A stretch of 64,000 nucleotides of DNA from Xaviernesmea oryzae (GCF_900177415.1 NZ_FXAF01000006.1:1016001-1080000), one strand, 5' to 3'. Shown: positions 18,519-27,851, numbered from the stretch's first letter. The notes: generated by a model not told the origin, from the sequence alone. Program-made: numbers and translations.

Positions 18519-18785
18519 ATGAATGAAGCTGATGCCCTCGATATCATGCAGGCGGCGATCTGGACGATCCTGATCGCCTCCGGTCCGGCTGTCCTTGTCG
18601 CCATGGTGGTGGGCGTGACGATCGCCTTTCTCCAGGCCCTGACGCAAGTTCAGGAAATGACGCTCACCTTCGTGCCGAAGATCGTTGCCATCATGGTGAC
18701 GATCGGCATTACGGCGCCGTTCATCGGCGGCCAGATCAACCTTTTCGCCAATCTCGTCTTTTCGCGGGTGCAATCGGGCTTCTGA
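18519..18785 (+). CDS. fliQ: Flagellar export gate protein FliQ
   Basis: An 88-residue inner membrane protein of the FliPQR export gate. Two membrane helices are visible (about residues 12-36 and 50-70) with the family motif VAMVVGVTIAFLQALTQVQE and LTFVPKI. The ATG at 18519 follows CGGAGT. It begins 29 bases after flgD and stands 123 bases before flhA. Confidence 0.95.
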   Translation: MNEADALDIMQAAIWTILIASGPAVLVAMVVGVTIAFLQALTQVQEMTLTFVPKIVAIMVTIGITAPFIGGQINLFANLVFSRVQSGF

Positions 18786-18908
18786 CCCGGTTGCCGCCCG
18801 GTTTCCCTTTTGCCTTCCCCCATTTTCGCGCAAGCTTCGACCGATAGTCAGGATGGTGAACTGGTAGGAGAATGTCCTGCCGCCATCTCATGAAGAGACG
18901 GGAAAGCC

Positions 18909-20996
18909 ATGGCGCAACCACCTGCACTATCCATACCGAAGGTAACTCCGAGCGGCCGCGACATCGGTTTTGCCCTCGGCATCGTCGCCATCCTCTGTAT
19001 CCTTTTCCTGCCGATACCGCCTTTCCTGATCGATATCGGCCTTGCCTTCTCGATCGCGTTCTCGGTGCTGATCCTGATGGTGGCGCTGTGGATCCAGCGA
19101 CCCTTGGATTTCTCCTCCTTCCCGACCGTCCTGCTGATCGCGACCATGGTGCGACTGTCGCTCAACATCGCGACGACGCGTGTGATCCTGTCGCACGGCC
19201 ACGAGGGGCATGGCGCGGCGGGCAACGTCATTCAGGGCTTTTCAGGCCTGGTGATGTCCGGCGATTTCGTGATCGGCGTGATCGTCTTCATGATCCTCAT
19301 CACGGTGAACTTCATCGTCATCACCAAGGGTGCGACCCGTATCGCGGAAGTCGGCGCCCGCTTCACCCTCGATGCGATCCCCGGCAAGCAGATGTCGATC
19401 GACGCCGACCTGTCGGCCGGCATCATCGACGAGAAGGAGGCGCAGCGCCGCCGCTCCGAACTGGAAGAGGAAAGCTCCTTCTTCGGAGCCATGGACGGTG
19501 CGTCGAAATTCGTGCGCGGCGACGCGATCGCCGGTCTCATCATCACTGCGATCAACATCTTCGGCGGCATCATCATCGGTTACTTCCGCCATGGCATGCC
19601 GATCGGCGAGGCGGCGGACGTATTCGTCAAGCTTTCGGTCGGTGACGGCATCGTCTCGCAGATCCCGGCCCTCATCGTTTCGCTCGCGGCCGGCCTGCTC
19701 GTCACTCGCGGCGGCACGTCCGGGTCCACCGACAAGGCCGTCGTCGATCAGCTCGGTGGCTATCCGCGCGCCCTTTCCGTCGCGGCCGGCCTCATGGGCC
19801 TGCTGGCGATCGTTCCTGGCCTGCCTTTCCTGCCCTTCGTGACGCTCGGTGGCCTGATGGGCTTCGGCGCCTGGCTCGTGCCGCGTCGCATCGAAGCGGA
19901 GAACAAGGCGCGCCGCGAGGACGAGGAAAAGAAGGTCGTCCAGAGCAAGGAAGCCGAGAAGGATTCGGTCAAGTCCGTCCTCAAGACCGCCGAGATCGAA
20001 TTGGCGCTCGGCAAGCAGGTCTCGACCCGGCTGCTCGGCGCGCACCAGGAGCTCGCCTTCCGTGTCGGCAAGATGCGCAAGAAGTTCGCGACCCAATACG
20101 GTTTCGTCGTGCCGGAAATCAAGGTTGCCGACGACATCGCCATTCCGGAAAAATCCTACCAGATCCGCATCCACGGCACGACGATCGCATCGAACGTCCT
20201 GCGTGTCGGCGACGTGCTTGTCGTGACGGGATCGGGCCGCAAGCCGAGCATTCCCGGCGACGAAATCCGCGAACCCGCCTTCGGCATGCCGGCCGTCTCG
20301 ATCCTCGAAACCTTCGCGGAAGACCTGAAGCGCGAGGGCTTCCACCCGATCGACAACGTCTCGGTCGTGCTGACCCATCTGTCGGAAGTCATCCGCAACA
20401 ATCTGCCGCAGCTTCTCTCCTACAAGGACGTCAAGATCCTGATCGATCGGCTCGATCCGGAATACAAGAAGCTCGCCGACGAGATCTGCTCGTCGCATAT
20501 GTCCTATTCGGGCCTGCAGGCGGTCCTGAAGCTGCTGCTTGCCGAGCGCGTCTCGATCCGCAACCTGCATCTCATTCTCGAAGCCGTGGCGGAGCTCGCG
20601 CCGCATGTCCGCAAGACCGAGCAGATCGTCGAACATGTGCGCGTGCGCATGGCGCAGCAGCTCTGCGGCGACCTTGCCGACAACGGGGTGCTCCGCGTAC
20701 TGCGCCTCGGCAACAAGTGGGACATGCTGTTCCACCAGGCGCTGAAGCGCGACAACAAGGGCGAAGTGGTGGAGTTCGACATCGATCCGCGTACGCTTGA
20801 AGAATTCAGCGAGCAGGCGACCAAGGTCATCCGCGAGTTCATGGATCGCGGCCTGCCCTTCGTGCTCGTCACCTCGCCGGAGACGCGCTCCTATGTGCGG
20901 ATGATCATCGAACGCCTGTTCGCGACCCTTCCGGTTCTCTCCCATGTGGAGCTCGCCAAGGGTCTCGAAATCAAGATACTCGGCGCGATTTCGTGA
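18909..20996 (+). CDS. flhA: Flagellar export protein FlhA
   Basis: Major gate component of the flagellar type III export apparatus; its cytosolic domain docks chaperone-substrate complexes. The 695-residue protein has eight membrane helices in the first 330 residues, with the FHIPEP-family signature region ([15 protein letters not shown], then AGLLVTRGG), and a C-terminal cytosolic domain from about 350 to the end. The length is normal. It is followed within the fliR leader by a perfect 15-bp inverted repeat. Confidence 0.97.
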   Translation: MAQPPALSIPKVTPSGRDIGFALGIVAILCILFLPIPPFLIDIGLAFSIAFSVLILMVALWIQRPLDFSSFPTVLLIATMVRLSLNIATTRVILSHGHEGHGAAGNVIQGFSGLVMSGDFVIGVIVFMILITVNFIVITKGATRIAEVGARFTLDAIPGKQMSIDADLSAGIIDEKEAQRRRSELEEESSFFGAMDGASKFVRGDAIAGLIITAINIFGGIIIGYFRHGMPIGEAADVFVKLSVGDGIVSQIPALIVSLAAGLLVTRGGTSGSTDKAVVDQLGGYPRALSVAAGLMGLLAIVPGLPFLPFVTLGGLMGFGAWLVPRRIEAENKARREDEEKKVVQSKEAEKDSVKSVLKTAEIELALGKQVSTRLLGAHQELAFRVGKMRKKFATQYGFVVPEIKVADDIAIPEKSYQIRIHGTTIASNVLRVGDVLVVTGSGRKPSIPGDEIREPAFGMPAVSILETFAEDLKREGFHPIDNVSVVLTHLSEVIRNNLPQLLSYKDVKILIDRLDPEYKKLADEICSSHMSYSGLQAVLKLLLAERVSIRNLHLILEAVAELAPHVRKTEQIVEHVRVRMAQQLCGDLADNGVLRVLRLGNKWDMLFHQALKRDNKGEVVEFDIDPRTLEEFSEQATKVIREFMDRGLPFVLVTSPETRSYVRMIIERLFATLPVLSHVELAKGLEIKILGAIS

Positions 20997-21002
20997 TGGA
21001 CT

Positions 21003-21035
21003 GTTTCAAGGCCGAATGGAATTCGGCCTTGAAAC
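21003..21035 (+). repeat. Perfect 15-bp inverted repeat between flhA and fliR
   Basis: GTTTCAAGGCCGAAT (21003-21017) and its exact complement (21021-21035) are separated by GGA. No T run follows, so it is not a standard terminator. It begins seven bases after the flhA stop and ends 32 bases before the fliR start, so it may be a transcript-stabilising or processing hairpin, or a copy of a dispersed rhizobial palindrome. Confidence 0.85.
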
Positions 21036-21067
21036 GCTCTAAGCTGTCCGTAAAGGACGATTCTCCC

Positions 21068-21820
21068 ATGATTACCGACCCGCAAGGGACCATTCTCGCG
21101 CTTTTCCTTGCGTTCTGCCGCATGGGCGGGTGCATGATGGTTCTGCCGGGCTTCGGAAGCGCCCGCATTCCCCCGCAGGTCAGGCTTTTTGCGGCGGTCG
21201 CGGTCTCCATTGCGATGCTGCCGCTCCTCTGGGACATGATCTATCCCAAGGTGTCTTCCCCCGGCGCCACCTATGTCGGTCTTATCTTCACCGAGGTGCT
21301 GATCGGCGTCGTCTATGGCCTGATCGCCCGGCTCTATACGCTGGGCATGCAGTTTGCCGGCGCGATCCTGACCATGTCCATCGGCTTCACGGCACCCGGC
21401 GGCCACGACATTCTGGAAGACACCTCGGAAAACCAGATGACCAACCTCCTGACCCTGAGCGGTCTTCTGCTGTTGTTCATGATGGATTTCCACCATGTCG
21501 TCTTCCGAGCCCTCGTCGATTCCTACACGGCGACGCCGGTTGGGGCCGTGATCGATTCGCAGAAGATATTGATCACGCTGACGGACACGTTGCGCGCATC
21601 GACGATGATCATGCTGCGGCTGGCAAGCCCGTTCCTGATCTATGGCCTGATGTTCAACGTGGCGATCGGCCTCATCAACAAGCTCGCGCCGCAGATCCCG
21701 GTCTTCTTCATCTCGACGCCTTTCCTCCTGATGGGCGGGCTTTTCCTTCTCTATCTTTCGATCGCCGCGCTCATCCGCCAGTATGCGGATGGTTTCGCGC
21801 CGATCTTCATGTCGTTCTAG
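21068..21820 (+). CDS. fliR: Flagellar export gate protein FliR
   Basis: A 250-residue polytopic inner membrane protein of the FliPQR gate, with six predicted membrane segments and family words CRMGGCMMVLPGFGSARIP and FTAPGGHDILEDTSENQM. The ATG at 21068 has AAGGA 12 bases upstream; the frame is open back to 20993 inside the hairpin region, which I do not take as coding. The next gene starts eight bases downstream. Confidence 0.95.
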   Translation: MITDPQGTILALFLAFCRMGGCMMVLPGFGSARIPPQVRLFAAVAVSIAMLPLLWDMIYPKVSSPGATYVGLIFTEVLIGVVYGLIARLYTLGMQFAGAILTMSIGFTAPGGHDILEDTSENQMTNLLTLSGLLLLFMMDFHHVVFRALVDSYTATPVGAVIDSQKILITLTDTLRASTMIMLRLASPFLIYGLMFNVAIGLINKLAPQIPVFFISTPFLLMGGLFLLYLSIAALIRQYADGFAPIFMSF

Positions 21821-21828
21821 GAGACGTG

Positions 21829-22230
21829 ATGGCGGTGTCAGGCAAGCGGTCGGAGAAGCTGAAGCGCCTCGTGGCGGTACAGCGGCATATCGAGAAGATG
21901 GCCGAGCACGAGCTCGCGGCGACGACCCGTCACCGCGCCGAGGTCAACCAGTCGATGGAAGAGGTCATCGATGCGATCGGCTCGATGGAGCCGGTGCACC
22001 GGCAGTTCTCGCAGCATTACGCCGAGCGCTTCGGGCGGTTGACGACCAAGGAGCGCCAGCTCGCCGGCGTCCAGCAGGTCCAGGAGATGAAAGTCCTGAA
22101 GGAGCGCACCAAGGCGGACCGCCTTGAGGAAAACATGAAGGACGCCCGCGATCACGAAGACCGCGAGGCTGCCGACAATTCCATCTACGAACTCATTGAG
22201 ATCACTCTCGGCGTCCAGCTGATCAAATAG
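21829..22230 (+). CDS. FliJ-like flagellar coiled-coil protein
   Basis: A 133-residue, highly charged, almost entirely helical protein with a long coiled coil (about residues 5-120: LKRLVAVQRHIEKMAEHELA, then KERTKADRLEENMKDARD). This architecture fits FliJ, the stalk of the export ATPase that escorts chaperones. In rhizobia the gene after fliR is usually listed as a hypothetical flagellar protein. The ATG at 21829 lies nine bases after the fliR stop with TAGGAGA before it. The FliJ role is an inference. Confidence 0.65.
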   Translation: MAVSGKRSEKLKRLVAVQRHIEKMAEHELAATTRHRAEVNQSMEEVIDAIGSMEPVHRQFSQHYAERFGRLTTKERQLAGVQQVQEMKVLKERTKADRLEENMKDARDHEDREAADNSIYELIEITLGVQLIK

Positions 22231-22390
22231 CTGCGCCAGCCTCCAGCAAGCTTCGAACGGCATAGTTCCCTTCAACGCACCGACCGCCCGGCAGGAATCG
22301 CAGCCGGGTGGAGCATGTGCCGATTCAAACTGTTGCCGTGTGCCTTGCGTCTTTTGGACGTGGTTCGCGGAAGTCATGAAAGGAGCTGAC

Positions 22391-22942
22391 GTGGCGATTT
22401 CACCTCCGAGCGATCTGGTTCTGGACGTCGTTCGCGCCGCCGACCCCACTGCCGTTCAGGAAGCCCAGGCCAGGCTGAAGGCGCACAAGGCGGCCTTTGC
22501 CGCGACAAGCCTTGCGGACGCCGGCAAGGGTTTCGGCGCAGCCATGGATATCATCGATACGCCGGCCACCAAGGCGGGCCTCGGCAATCCGGAGGCGCCG
22601 AAGAAAGCTGTCGAAATGCCGGAGGAATACCGCAAGTTCGAAGCCTCCGTGCTGCAGACGTTCGTGAACTCCATGCTCCCCAACGAGACCGAGGAAGTTT
22701 ACGGCAAAGGGTCGGCGGGCGAGTTCTGGAAAAGCATGATGGCCGAGCAGATCGCCGACGAAATGTCCAAGAGGGGCGGCGTCGGTATTGCCGAGCAGAT
22801 GTATTCGCAGGCGCTCGCCCGGGCCGAGCGGCATGGCGTGGTCAACACCAGCACCGACGAGAATGACCGCAGCCGCGCAATGAGCATGATTACCGATTTC
22901 GAGCGTCAGATTCTCGGCGTCGGCAAGAAGAGTGAGGCCTGA
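22391..22942 (+). CDS. Rod-binding protein (FlgJ N-terminal domain / CheL-like)
   Basis: A 183-residue protein with the rod-binding domain at about 75-165 (FEASVLQTFVNSMLPNETEE and FWKSMMAEQIADEMSKRGG). In enteric bacteria this domain is fused to a muramidase in FlgJ; here the muramidase role is probably filled by the separate transglycosylase at 11482. Alphaproteobacterial versions are also called CheL. I chose the GTG at 22391, which has AAAGGAG six bases upstream; the ATG at 22376 lacks a ribosome binding site. Confidence 0.85.
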   Translation: MAISPPSDLVLDVVRAADPTAVQEAQARLKAHKAAFAATSLADAGKGFGAAMDIIDTPATKAGLGNPEAPKKAVEMPEEYRKFEASVLQTFVNSMLPNETEEVYGKGSAGEFWKSMMAEQIADEMSKRGGVGIAEQMYSQALARAERHGVVNTSTDENDRSRAMSMITDFERQILGVGKKSEA

Positions 22943-22943
22943 C

Positions 22944-23333
22944 ATGATTCAGACTGGGGCAGAAAATATGGAAGTCGTTTCGAATGATTATCGCATCAAG
23001 ACCGTGCTCGGCCGGCTGGAGATGATAATCGACAACGAGAACCAGCGGCTTGGCCGCGATCCGGAATTCGATCTCAAGGTGTCGAACGCCCACAAGAGCC
23101 GTTGCCTTTATGAGCTGACCATGCTGTTCCGCGGCACCGACCCGAAGGAGCTGGCCATCGGCTACATCGACCAGATGCATGGATTGAAGGCGAAGCTCGC
23201 CCTCAACGCCCGGCGGGTCGAGGCACATCTGCATGCCGTGCGCGCGGTCGCCGATCTCCTGAAAAGCGCCGCCCGAGATGCCGACGGCGACGGCACCTAT
23301 ACCCAGGAACAGTTCACCTACGGCGAAGCCTGA
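22944..23333 (+). CDS. flgN: FlgN-type export chaperone (probable)
   Basis: A 129-residue helical protein (IKTVLGRLEMIIDNENQRLG and YELTMLFRGTD). Size, helical content and position beside the hook-associated genes fit the alphaproteobacterial FlgN family, chaperones for FlgK and FlgL. The ATG at 22944 overlaps the preceding reading frame's end by one base of spacing and has GAGG nearby; an internal ATG at 22968 is the alternative. The stop TGA shares its last base with the next start. Confidence 0.7.
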   Translation: MIQTGAENMEVVSNDYRIKTVLGRLEMIIDNENQRLGRDPEFDLKVSNAHKSRCLYELTMLFRGTDPKELAIGYIDQMHGLKAKLALNARRVEAHLHAVRAVADLLKSAARDADGDGTYTQEQFTYGEA

Positions 23334-23875
23334 TGGTCAAGCTCCTTCTCACGGGTCTATGGGTCTGCATCGTCACGCTCGGGGCAGTGTATTTCTCCGT
23401 GCAGATGTCTGCCGCGCCTGCGCCGGTCGATGAGGAGGCCAGGAGGAAAGAGATGCAGGAGCTGGTGCGCGGCGAATCGATCACCATTCCGGTGATCTCG
23501 AACGGCGCGATCACCGGTTATTTCCTGAGCCGCGTCTCGTTCATGATGGACAAGGAGAAGATCAGAAACGTCAAGCTTCCCATCACCGAGCTGACGACGG
23601 ACGGGCTTTTCACGCTGCTGATCGGCAACAAGATGGTCGATCTCAGCAAGCCCGGAGCCTTTGACCTCGAGAAGTTCCGCTCGAGCATCAAGGACGACAT
23701 GAACAGCAAGCTTGGTGAAGGGCTGGTGGCGGAAGTGCTGGTCGAACAGCTCGACTACCTGTCGAAGGAGGACATTCGCAACAATGCCTCCCGCGGCAAC
23801 AAGAACCCGAACCCGGGCCAGAAGATCGTGGAAGGCGTGAAGATCGACGCGCCGGCGCAGCCCGCTGCCCATTGA
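23333..23875 (+). CDS. Membrane-anchored periplasmic protein, conserved in rhizobial flagellar loci
   Basis: A 180-residue protein with an uncleaved N-terminal signal anchor (residues 3-24, LLLTGLWVCIVTLGAVYFSV), a compact beta-containing domain (about 50-140) and a Pro/Asn-rich tail (PNPGQKIVEGVKIDAPAQPA). I recognise no enzyme motif. The start ATG overlaps the stop of the gene before it (TGATG), so it belongs to the same operon and probably has a role at the basal body or in chaperone-linked export. This is the last gene of the flagellar block. Confidence 0.75.
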   Translation: MVKLLLTGLWVCIVTLGAVYFSVQMSAAPAPVDEEARRKEMQELVRGESITIPVISNGAITGYFLSRVSFMMDKEKIRNVKLPITELTTDGLFTLLIGNKMVDLSKPGAFDLEKFRSSIKDDMNSKLGEGLVAEVLVEQLDYLSKEDIRNNASRGNKNPNPGQKIVEGVKIDAPAQPAAH

Positions 23876-23961
23876 ACGGCGTTCCACTTTCGGAAACGCG
23901 CAGAGCCGGTCGTCATGGCCGGTTCAGACTGCTGGCAAAGCTTCGAAAATCTCTGATCGTC

Positions 23962-24030
23962 ATGCTCGGGCCTGTCCCGAGCATCTGCAAACCGTTGACG
24001 TTTATAGATCCTCGGCACAAGGCCGAGGAT
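23962..24030. repeat. RIME-like intergenic repeat with two palindromes
   Basis: ATGCTCGGG-CCTGT-CCCGAGCAT (23962-23984) and ATCCTCGGC-ACAAG-GCCGAGGAT (24008-24030) are two hairpins separated by 23 bases. The arrangement and the word CTCGGGCCTGTCCCGAG match the well-known Rhizobium intergenic mosaic elements, which occur in many copies outside genes. Copy number cannot be judged from one window. Confidence 0.75.
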
Positions 24031-24066
24031 GACGCCGAGCAAGAAACACGGTTTGTTATCAAGCTG

Positions 24067-24090
24067 AGCCGGCCGCCATGGCCGGCTTTT
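24067..24090 (+). terminator. Terminator hairpin downstream of flagellar block
   Basis: AGCCGGCC (24067-24074) pairs with GGCCGGCT (24080-24087) over GCCAT and runs into TTTT/CC. It is about 190 bases after the last flagellar gene and ends before the next gene starts at 24212. Confidence 0.6.
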
Positions 24091-24211
24091 CCGTTTCGGG
24101 AGTCCCGGAAATGCACGGATCGCCGGCATTTTAACGACCGGCTTAAATGGAGGTTCAGGGCGCTCTGCTAGAGGTACCGGAGAATTGCCGTGCCTCATGT
24201 GGAGCGTATCG

Positions 24212-24856
24212 ATGAACGCATCGGGAGAATTCCAGGCCTTCGCGTCGCCGCGGTCCCCGTTCGGCCTGCGCGTCTGCGATCTTGGATGGACCGCAGCCCT
24301 CGGGTTTGTGGAGAGCCTGATTTCGATGCAGGGTAATCGCACGACGCTGGCGTTCCTCGACGCGAGGACGGCTCTGCGCCAGGCGGCCGATGCCGGCTAT
24401 CGCGACGAATTGCGCCGCGGGCTGCTGCTGCCGTCCGGCGGACGGACCTTTGGCTTCCTGATGAAAGCGCTGCGGGAAGGGCCGCTACCGGCCCGCTACT
24501 CGGCAAGGACATTCGTGCCTGCACTGCTGACCTTCCTGGAGAAAGGCCGTCGGATCGGTATCGCTGGCGAGGATATCGCCCGTATCGAAGCTCTTCGGGA
24601 TCATTTCGTCCGCCATGCGCCCTGGCACGACATCGTGGCGATCGCTCCGGATCGGGAGATCGCACAGCCTTTCGATGTGGTCATCGTCGATGCGCCGCGC
24701 TTTGCCGAGGAGAAGCGGATCGAGCTCCGGCTGGCGGCGCTCCGCACCGGACTGGTAGTGATGGCGGGATCGGGCCTGTCCGGGTTCATCGAAGGCAGGC
24801 CGGCTCTTGCTGCCGCGAAAGCCGGAGTGGGTTCGGCCGAGCCGTCCTTCGCCTGA
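24212..24856 (+). CDS. WecG/TagA/CpsF-like glycosyltransferase, catalytic Asp missing
   Basis: A 214-residue protein whose order of motifs follows the WecG/TagA/CpsF family: an early helix, RTTLAFLDARTAL in place of the usual T-x-N-x-x-H, then LLLPSGGRTFGFLMKALREG in place of LPDG, ARTFVPALLTFLEKGRRIGI (the G-T-D/E-L-x-P region), and a distant copy of the GxPxQE region (VDAPRFAEEKRIEL). The Asp of LPDG, essential in TagA, is Ser here. It may be inactive or use altered chemistry. The ATG at 24212 follows GGAG. It lies 94 bases before a Wzz-like gene, so the pair probably serves a surface polysaccharide. The 24857-24950 gap is A+T-rich. Confidence 0.65.
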   Translation: MNASGEFQAFASPRSPFGLRVCDLGWTAALGFVESLISMQGNRTTLAFLDARTALRQAADAGYRDELRRGLLLPSGGRTFGFLMKALREGPLPARYSARTFVPALLTFLEKGRRIGIAGEDIARIEALRDHFVRHAPWHDIVAIAPDREIAQPFDVVIVDAPRFAEEKRIELRLAALRTGLVVMAGSGLSGFIEGRPALAAAKAGVGSAEPSFA

Positions 24857-24950
24857 CGAGTTAACTCTTTATTTGCCATGATAATTTAGACTGCCTTAAT
24901 CAACAGGCTGCCCGCGGGATTCCGGCAGCCCCGGTTAGCGCGGTCATCCC

Positions 24951-26696
24951 ATGGATCAATCGGCGAATATCAGCGAAGACCGAAACCTCCAGCCTGCGGC
25001 AAAGCGCGTCAGGTCCGCGCTGGCCGGAATGCGGTCTGCTTTCCTGAAGGCGGGCGCTCTCACATTGGCCGGCGGCCTCTTGCCGCTCCTCTTTGTCGAA
25101 GCGGTGCCGCAGAAATTCCAGGCCGAAACCCGGCTGCAGGTCGAGGCGGCGGGCGAGAGCGCGGTGAGTGAAGCCGTGGCGGCGCTCCGTTCGAAGGCGA
25201 GCCTCGACAATCTCATCCGCGCGCTCAACCTCGGGCGCAACAGCGAGTTTTCCGTCGACCGGCCGAGCGCGGCGCGGGTCATGTCGGATATCGTCTCCGG
25301 AGAGGAAACGACCGTCGCGCAGGCCGAGAACCGATTGCGGGATCGGCTTTCGCAGGCGATCGCGGCCACCTATGACCGCAGCACCGGTCAGCTCGTCATT
25401 TCGGTAACGGCGTCGCAACCGGATATGGCGGCGCGGATTGCCAACATGGTCGGTGACAGCCTCCACGACCGGATCGTCGTTGCAGGTGTCGGAACGTCCG
25501 ATCCGTTGGTGGAGAGGCTCCGCCAGACCCTTGAACGCGCCGAGGCGGCTCTCTCCGGCTTCATCGGAGAGACGGGCGAACAGAAGCTTTCGCAGCTGCG
25601 CCGGGCGGAAAGCGAAAGCCGCCAGCTTGTGGCGGAGATCGCCGATGCGGAAACGCAGCTTGCGGACCTGAAGCAGAAGGCAGCGCAGGCGTCCGCCATG
25701 AAGCTGGAAGACGTGCTGAACAAGCCTCTGCCGGACAGTCTGGAATTCACCGGTCTCGACTATCAGCGGCAAAGGCATGTGGAAGCCAAGCTTGCGGTCG
25801 ACCAGCTTTCGGGCAATCTCGGCCCGCGCCATCCGCAGCTGCTTGCAGCCCAGGGGGCATTGGAAGCGGCGCGCGCCGATATTCAGACGGCCCTGAAACA
25901 GCTTGCAACGTCGCTTCGCCAGCAGGAGAGCGCCGCCGCGAAGCATCTGGCCCAGCTCAGGACCAAGCAGGCCGCGAAGCCGGACGACGAGCAGATTGCC
26001 GGTTCCGCCGCAAGGCTTGCGGCGCTGGAAACGGCGGCCGACGAGGCGCGCCGGAATTATCTCGAAGCGCTTCATCGCTCGGAGGCGGAGACCAGGGTGT
26101 CGGCCGCCAAGGTCGAGGTCCTGGCCCCGGCTGCCGCCGAGAACGCCCAGACGCTTGGTCCCTCGCTCGCCGAGATATCCGGCGGCGGGGCGCTGATCGG
26201 CTTCTGCCTCGGCGTAGCGTTCGCCTTCTTCACGCGGCGTAAGCCGCGGCCGGCGGACATGGTCGATGAAGCGGAATCCGGCCTGGTGGACGAGGCGGAC
26301 CATGCCGGCGATCTGTATTGGCCGGAAGCTGTTCCCGAGGCGCCAAATGCTTTCTGGGAGGATGACGATCCGGTTCATCATGAGCCGGCCTACCACGAGC
26401 TGCAGTCACCCTTGCGCCCGCGCTATCCGGCGCCAGCCAATGACAGCCCGCTTGCGGACCATATCCGCGAAATGCTGATGGCCAATCGCCGGCCGGTTCC
26501 GGAAAGCGATCTGCCGCCGCTGGTCGCTGCGGTGATATCCGGTCGTCTTGCCGACGCCCCGTCCTATACGACCCCGCGTTTCTCCGAGGAGGATATCCGC
26601 AAGGCGGAGGAACTGGAGGAACTGCGCCGCGAGATGGCGGAACTACGCGAACGCGTGCAGTTGTATTCAGCCCGCCGAAGCGTGGCGAGAAGATAA
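24951..26696 (+). CDS. Wzz/GumC-type polysaccharide chain-length or co-polymerase protein
   Basis: A 581-residue inner membrane protein of the polysaccharide co-polymerase type. A first membrane segment (about residues 33-51) is followed by a periplasmic region with the Wzz fold start (VPQKFQAETRLQVEAAG) and long coiled coils (about 180-260 and 270-390), and a second segment at about 403-426 (GGGALIGFCLGVAFAF). The 155-residue cytosolic tail is acidic, ends in a coiled coil (EELRREMAELRERVQL) and has no Walker motif, so this is not a BY-kinase fusion. It probably sets chain length of an exopolysaccharide, but no polymerase or flippase gene is present here. Confidence 0.8.
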   Translation: MDQSANISEDRNLQPAAKRVRSALAGMRSAFLKAGALTLAGGLLPLLFVEAVPQKFQAETRLQVEAAGESAVSEAVAALRSKASLDNLIRALNLGRNSEFSVDRPSAARVMSDIVSGEETTVAQAENRLRDRLSQAIAATYDRSTGQLVISVTASQPDMAARIANMVGDSLHDRIVVAGVGTSDPLVERLRQTLERAEAALSGFIGETGEQKLSQLRRAESESRQLVAEIADAETQLADLKQKAAQASAMKLEDVLNKPLPDSLEFTGLDYQRQRHVEAKLAVDQLSGNLGPRHPQLLAAQGALEAARADIQTALKQLATSLRQQESAAAKHLAQLRTKQAAKPDDEQIAGSAARLAALETAADEARRNYLEALHRSEAETRVSAAKVEVLAPAAAENAQTLGPSLAEISGGGALIGFCLGVAFAFFTRRKPRPADMVDEAESGLVDEADHAGDLYWPEAVPEAPNAFWEDDDPVHHEPAYHELQSPLRPRYPAPANDSPLADHIREMLMANRRPVPESDLPPLVAAVISGRLADAPSYTTPRFSEEDIRKAEELEELRREMAELRERVQLYSARRSVARR

Positions 26697-26813
26697 GCGC
26701 CTGCGACATCGAATCCGCTTGCATTTGCCGTCTGCGACCAGCATAGGCGTTGGCGGGCAGATTTCATTCATCTCCCATGTATACATGGTAACGGTTTCAA
26801 GCGGGAGGCGCGC

Positions 26814-27713
26814 GTGGCTGTAGTGATCGATGGAAAAGAGGCGGCGGCGTCCGTCATCGTGGCCGTGACCGAGGCGGCGGGTTCTTTGGAAAAGGAGACG
26901 GGCGTCAAGCCGGGCCTTGCGGTCGTCATCGTCGGCGATGATCCGGCAAGCCATGCATACGTCAATTCCAAGAGCAAGATGGCCAAGCAGTGCGGCTTCA
27001 ACTCGATTCAGCACAGTCTGCCGGAAGAGACGACGCAGGAAGAGCTCGAAAAGCTCGTCGCCGAGCTCAATGCCGATCCTGCCGTCCACGGCATCCTGGT
27101 CCAGCTTCCGCTGCCGAAACATCTGAACGCCGAGCCGGTCATCCTGTCGATCTCGCCGGAGAAGGACGTCGATGGTCTGCACGTCGTCAATGCCGGCAAG
27201 ATCGCCACCGGTGACCTGGAAACCGGCCTCATCTCCTGCACGCCGGCGGGCGCCATGTTGCTCGTCCACCGTATACACGGCCGTGACCTTTCCGGCCTGA
27301 ACGCCGTCGTCATCGGCCGCTCCAACCTGTTCGGCAAGCCGATGGGCCTCTTGCTGCTCGCCGCCAACGCGACCGTCACCATGGCGCATTCTCGGACGAA
27401 GGATCTTGCCTCCGTCTGCCGCAACGCCGACATCCTCGTCGCCGCCGTCGGGCGTCCGCAGATGGTGAAGGGCGACTGGGTTAAGCCCGGTGCCACCGTG
27501 ATCGATGTCGGCATCAACCGCGTCGCCGCGCCCGACAAGGGCGAGGGCAAGACCCGCCTCGTCGGCGACGTCGCCTATGCGGAGGCCGCCGAGGTCGCGG
27601 GCGCCATCACGCCCGTTCCGGGCGGCGTCGGACCCATGACCATCGCCATGCTGATGGCCAATACGGTGACCGCGGCCTATCGCACCGCGGGGAAAGCGGC
27701 GCCAAAATTCTGA
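26814..27713 (+). CDS. folD: Bifunctional methylene-THF dehydrogenase / methenyl-THF cyclohydrolase FolD
   Basis: Interconverts 5,10-methylene-THF and 10-formyl-THF through two reactions, supplying one-carbon units and NADPH. The 299-residue protein has the catalytic lysine K53 in [13 protein letters not shown], the [12 protein letters not shown] segment, the Rossmann nucleotide-binding motif [10 protein letters not shown] and the C-terminal [15 protein letters not shown]. The usual PCTP motif reads SCTP. The start is a GTG at 26814 with GGGAGG upstream. It appears monocistronic; an imperfect inverted repeat (27748-27779) separates it from aglE. Confidence 0.97.
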   Translation: MAVVIDGKEAAASVIVAVTEAAGSLEKETGVKPGLAVVIVGDDPASHAYVNSKSKMAKQCGFNSIQHSLPEETTQEELEKLVAELNADPAVHGILVQLPLPKHLNAEPVILSISPEKDVDGLHVVNAGKIATGDLETGLISCTPAGAMLLVHRIHGRDLSGLNAVVIGRSNLFGKPMGLLLLAANATVTMAHSRTKDLASVCRNADILVAAVGRPQMVKGDWVKPGATVIDVGINRVAAPDKGEGKTRLVGDVAYAEAAEVAGAITPVPGGVGPMTIAMLMANTVTAAYRTAGKAAPKF

Positions 27714-27747
27714 CGCCGGAACGGCGCATTCTTCCATCCACATATGA

Positions 27748-27779
27748 CGCTTTCGGAGGGGTTGACTCCTCCGAGAGCG
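27748..27779. repeat. Inverted repeat between folD and aglE
   Basis: The arms 27748-27761 and 27766-27779 match at 12 of 14 positions (CGCTTTCGGAGG core) across TTGA. There is no T run. It may end the folD transcript or serve as an operator for the agl operon, whose start is 72 bases further on. Confidence 0.6.
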
Positions 27780-27851
27780 CGTTAAATCTCTTCCCATATC
27801 TTGGAACTCCCGGCAGAGTAGCAAAAACCGGGGCAATGGGAGGGTTATTTC

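Larger units (their letters stand above)
23876..24211. other. Gene-free gap at end of flagellar block
   Basis: This 336-base gap holds a double-palindrome intergenic repeat (23962-24030), a terminator-like hairpin (24067-24090) and a near-miss CtrA word with spacing 8 (24131-24146). No open frame with a plausible start and ribosome binding site was found. Confidence 0.7.

Noticed and set aside
19242-20945. A 567-codon frame antisense to flhA
   Set aside because: flhA is unmistakable on the plus strand and the antisense product lacks any motif.
23962-24030. Paired palindromes as a CRISPR-like array
   Set aside because: Only two different hairpins and no regular repeat-spacer pattern; it fits a RIME element.
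24131-24146. TTAA-N8-TTAA as a CtrA site
   Set aside because: Spacing is eight rather than seven and it lies in a repeat-rich gap.
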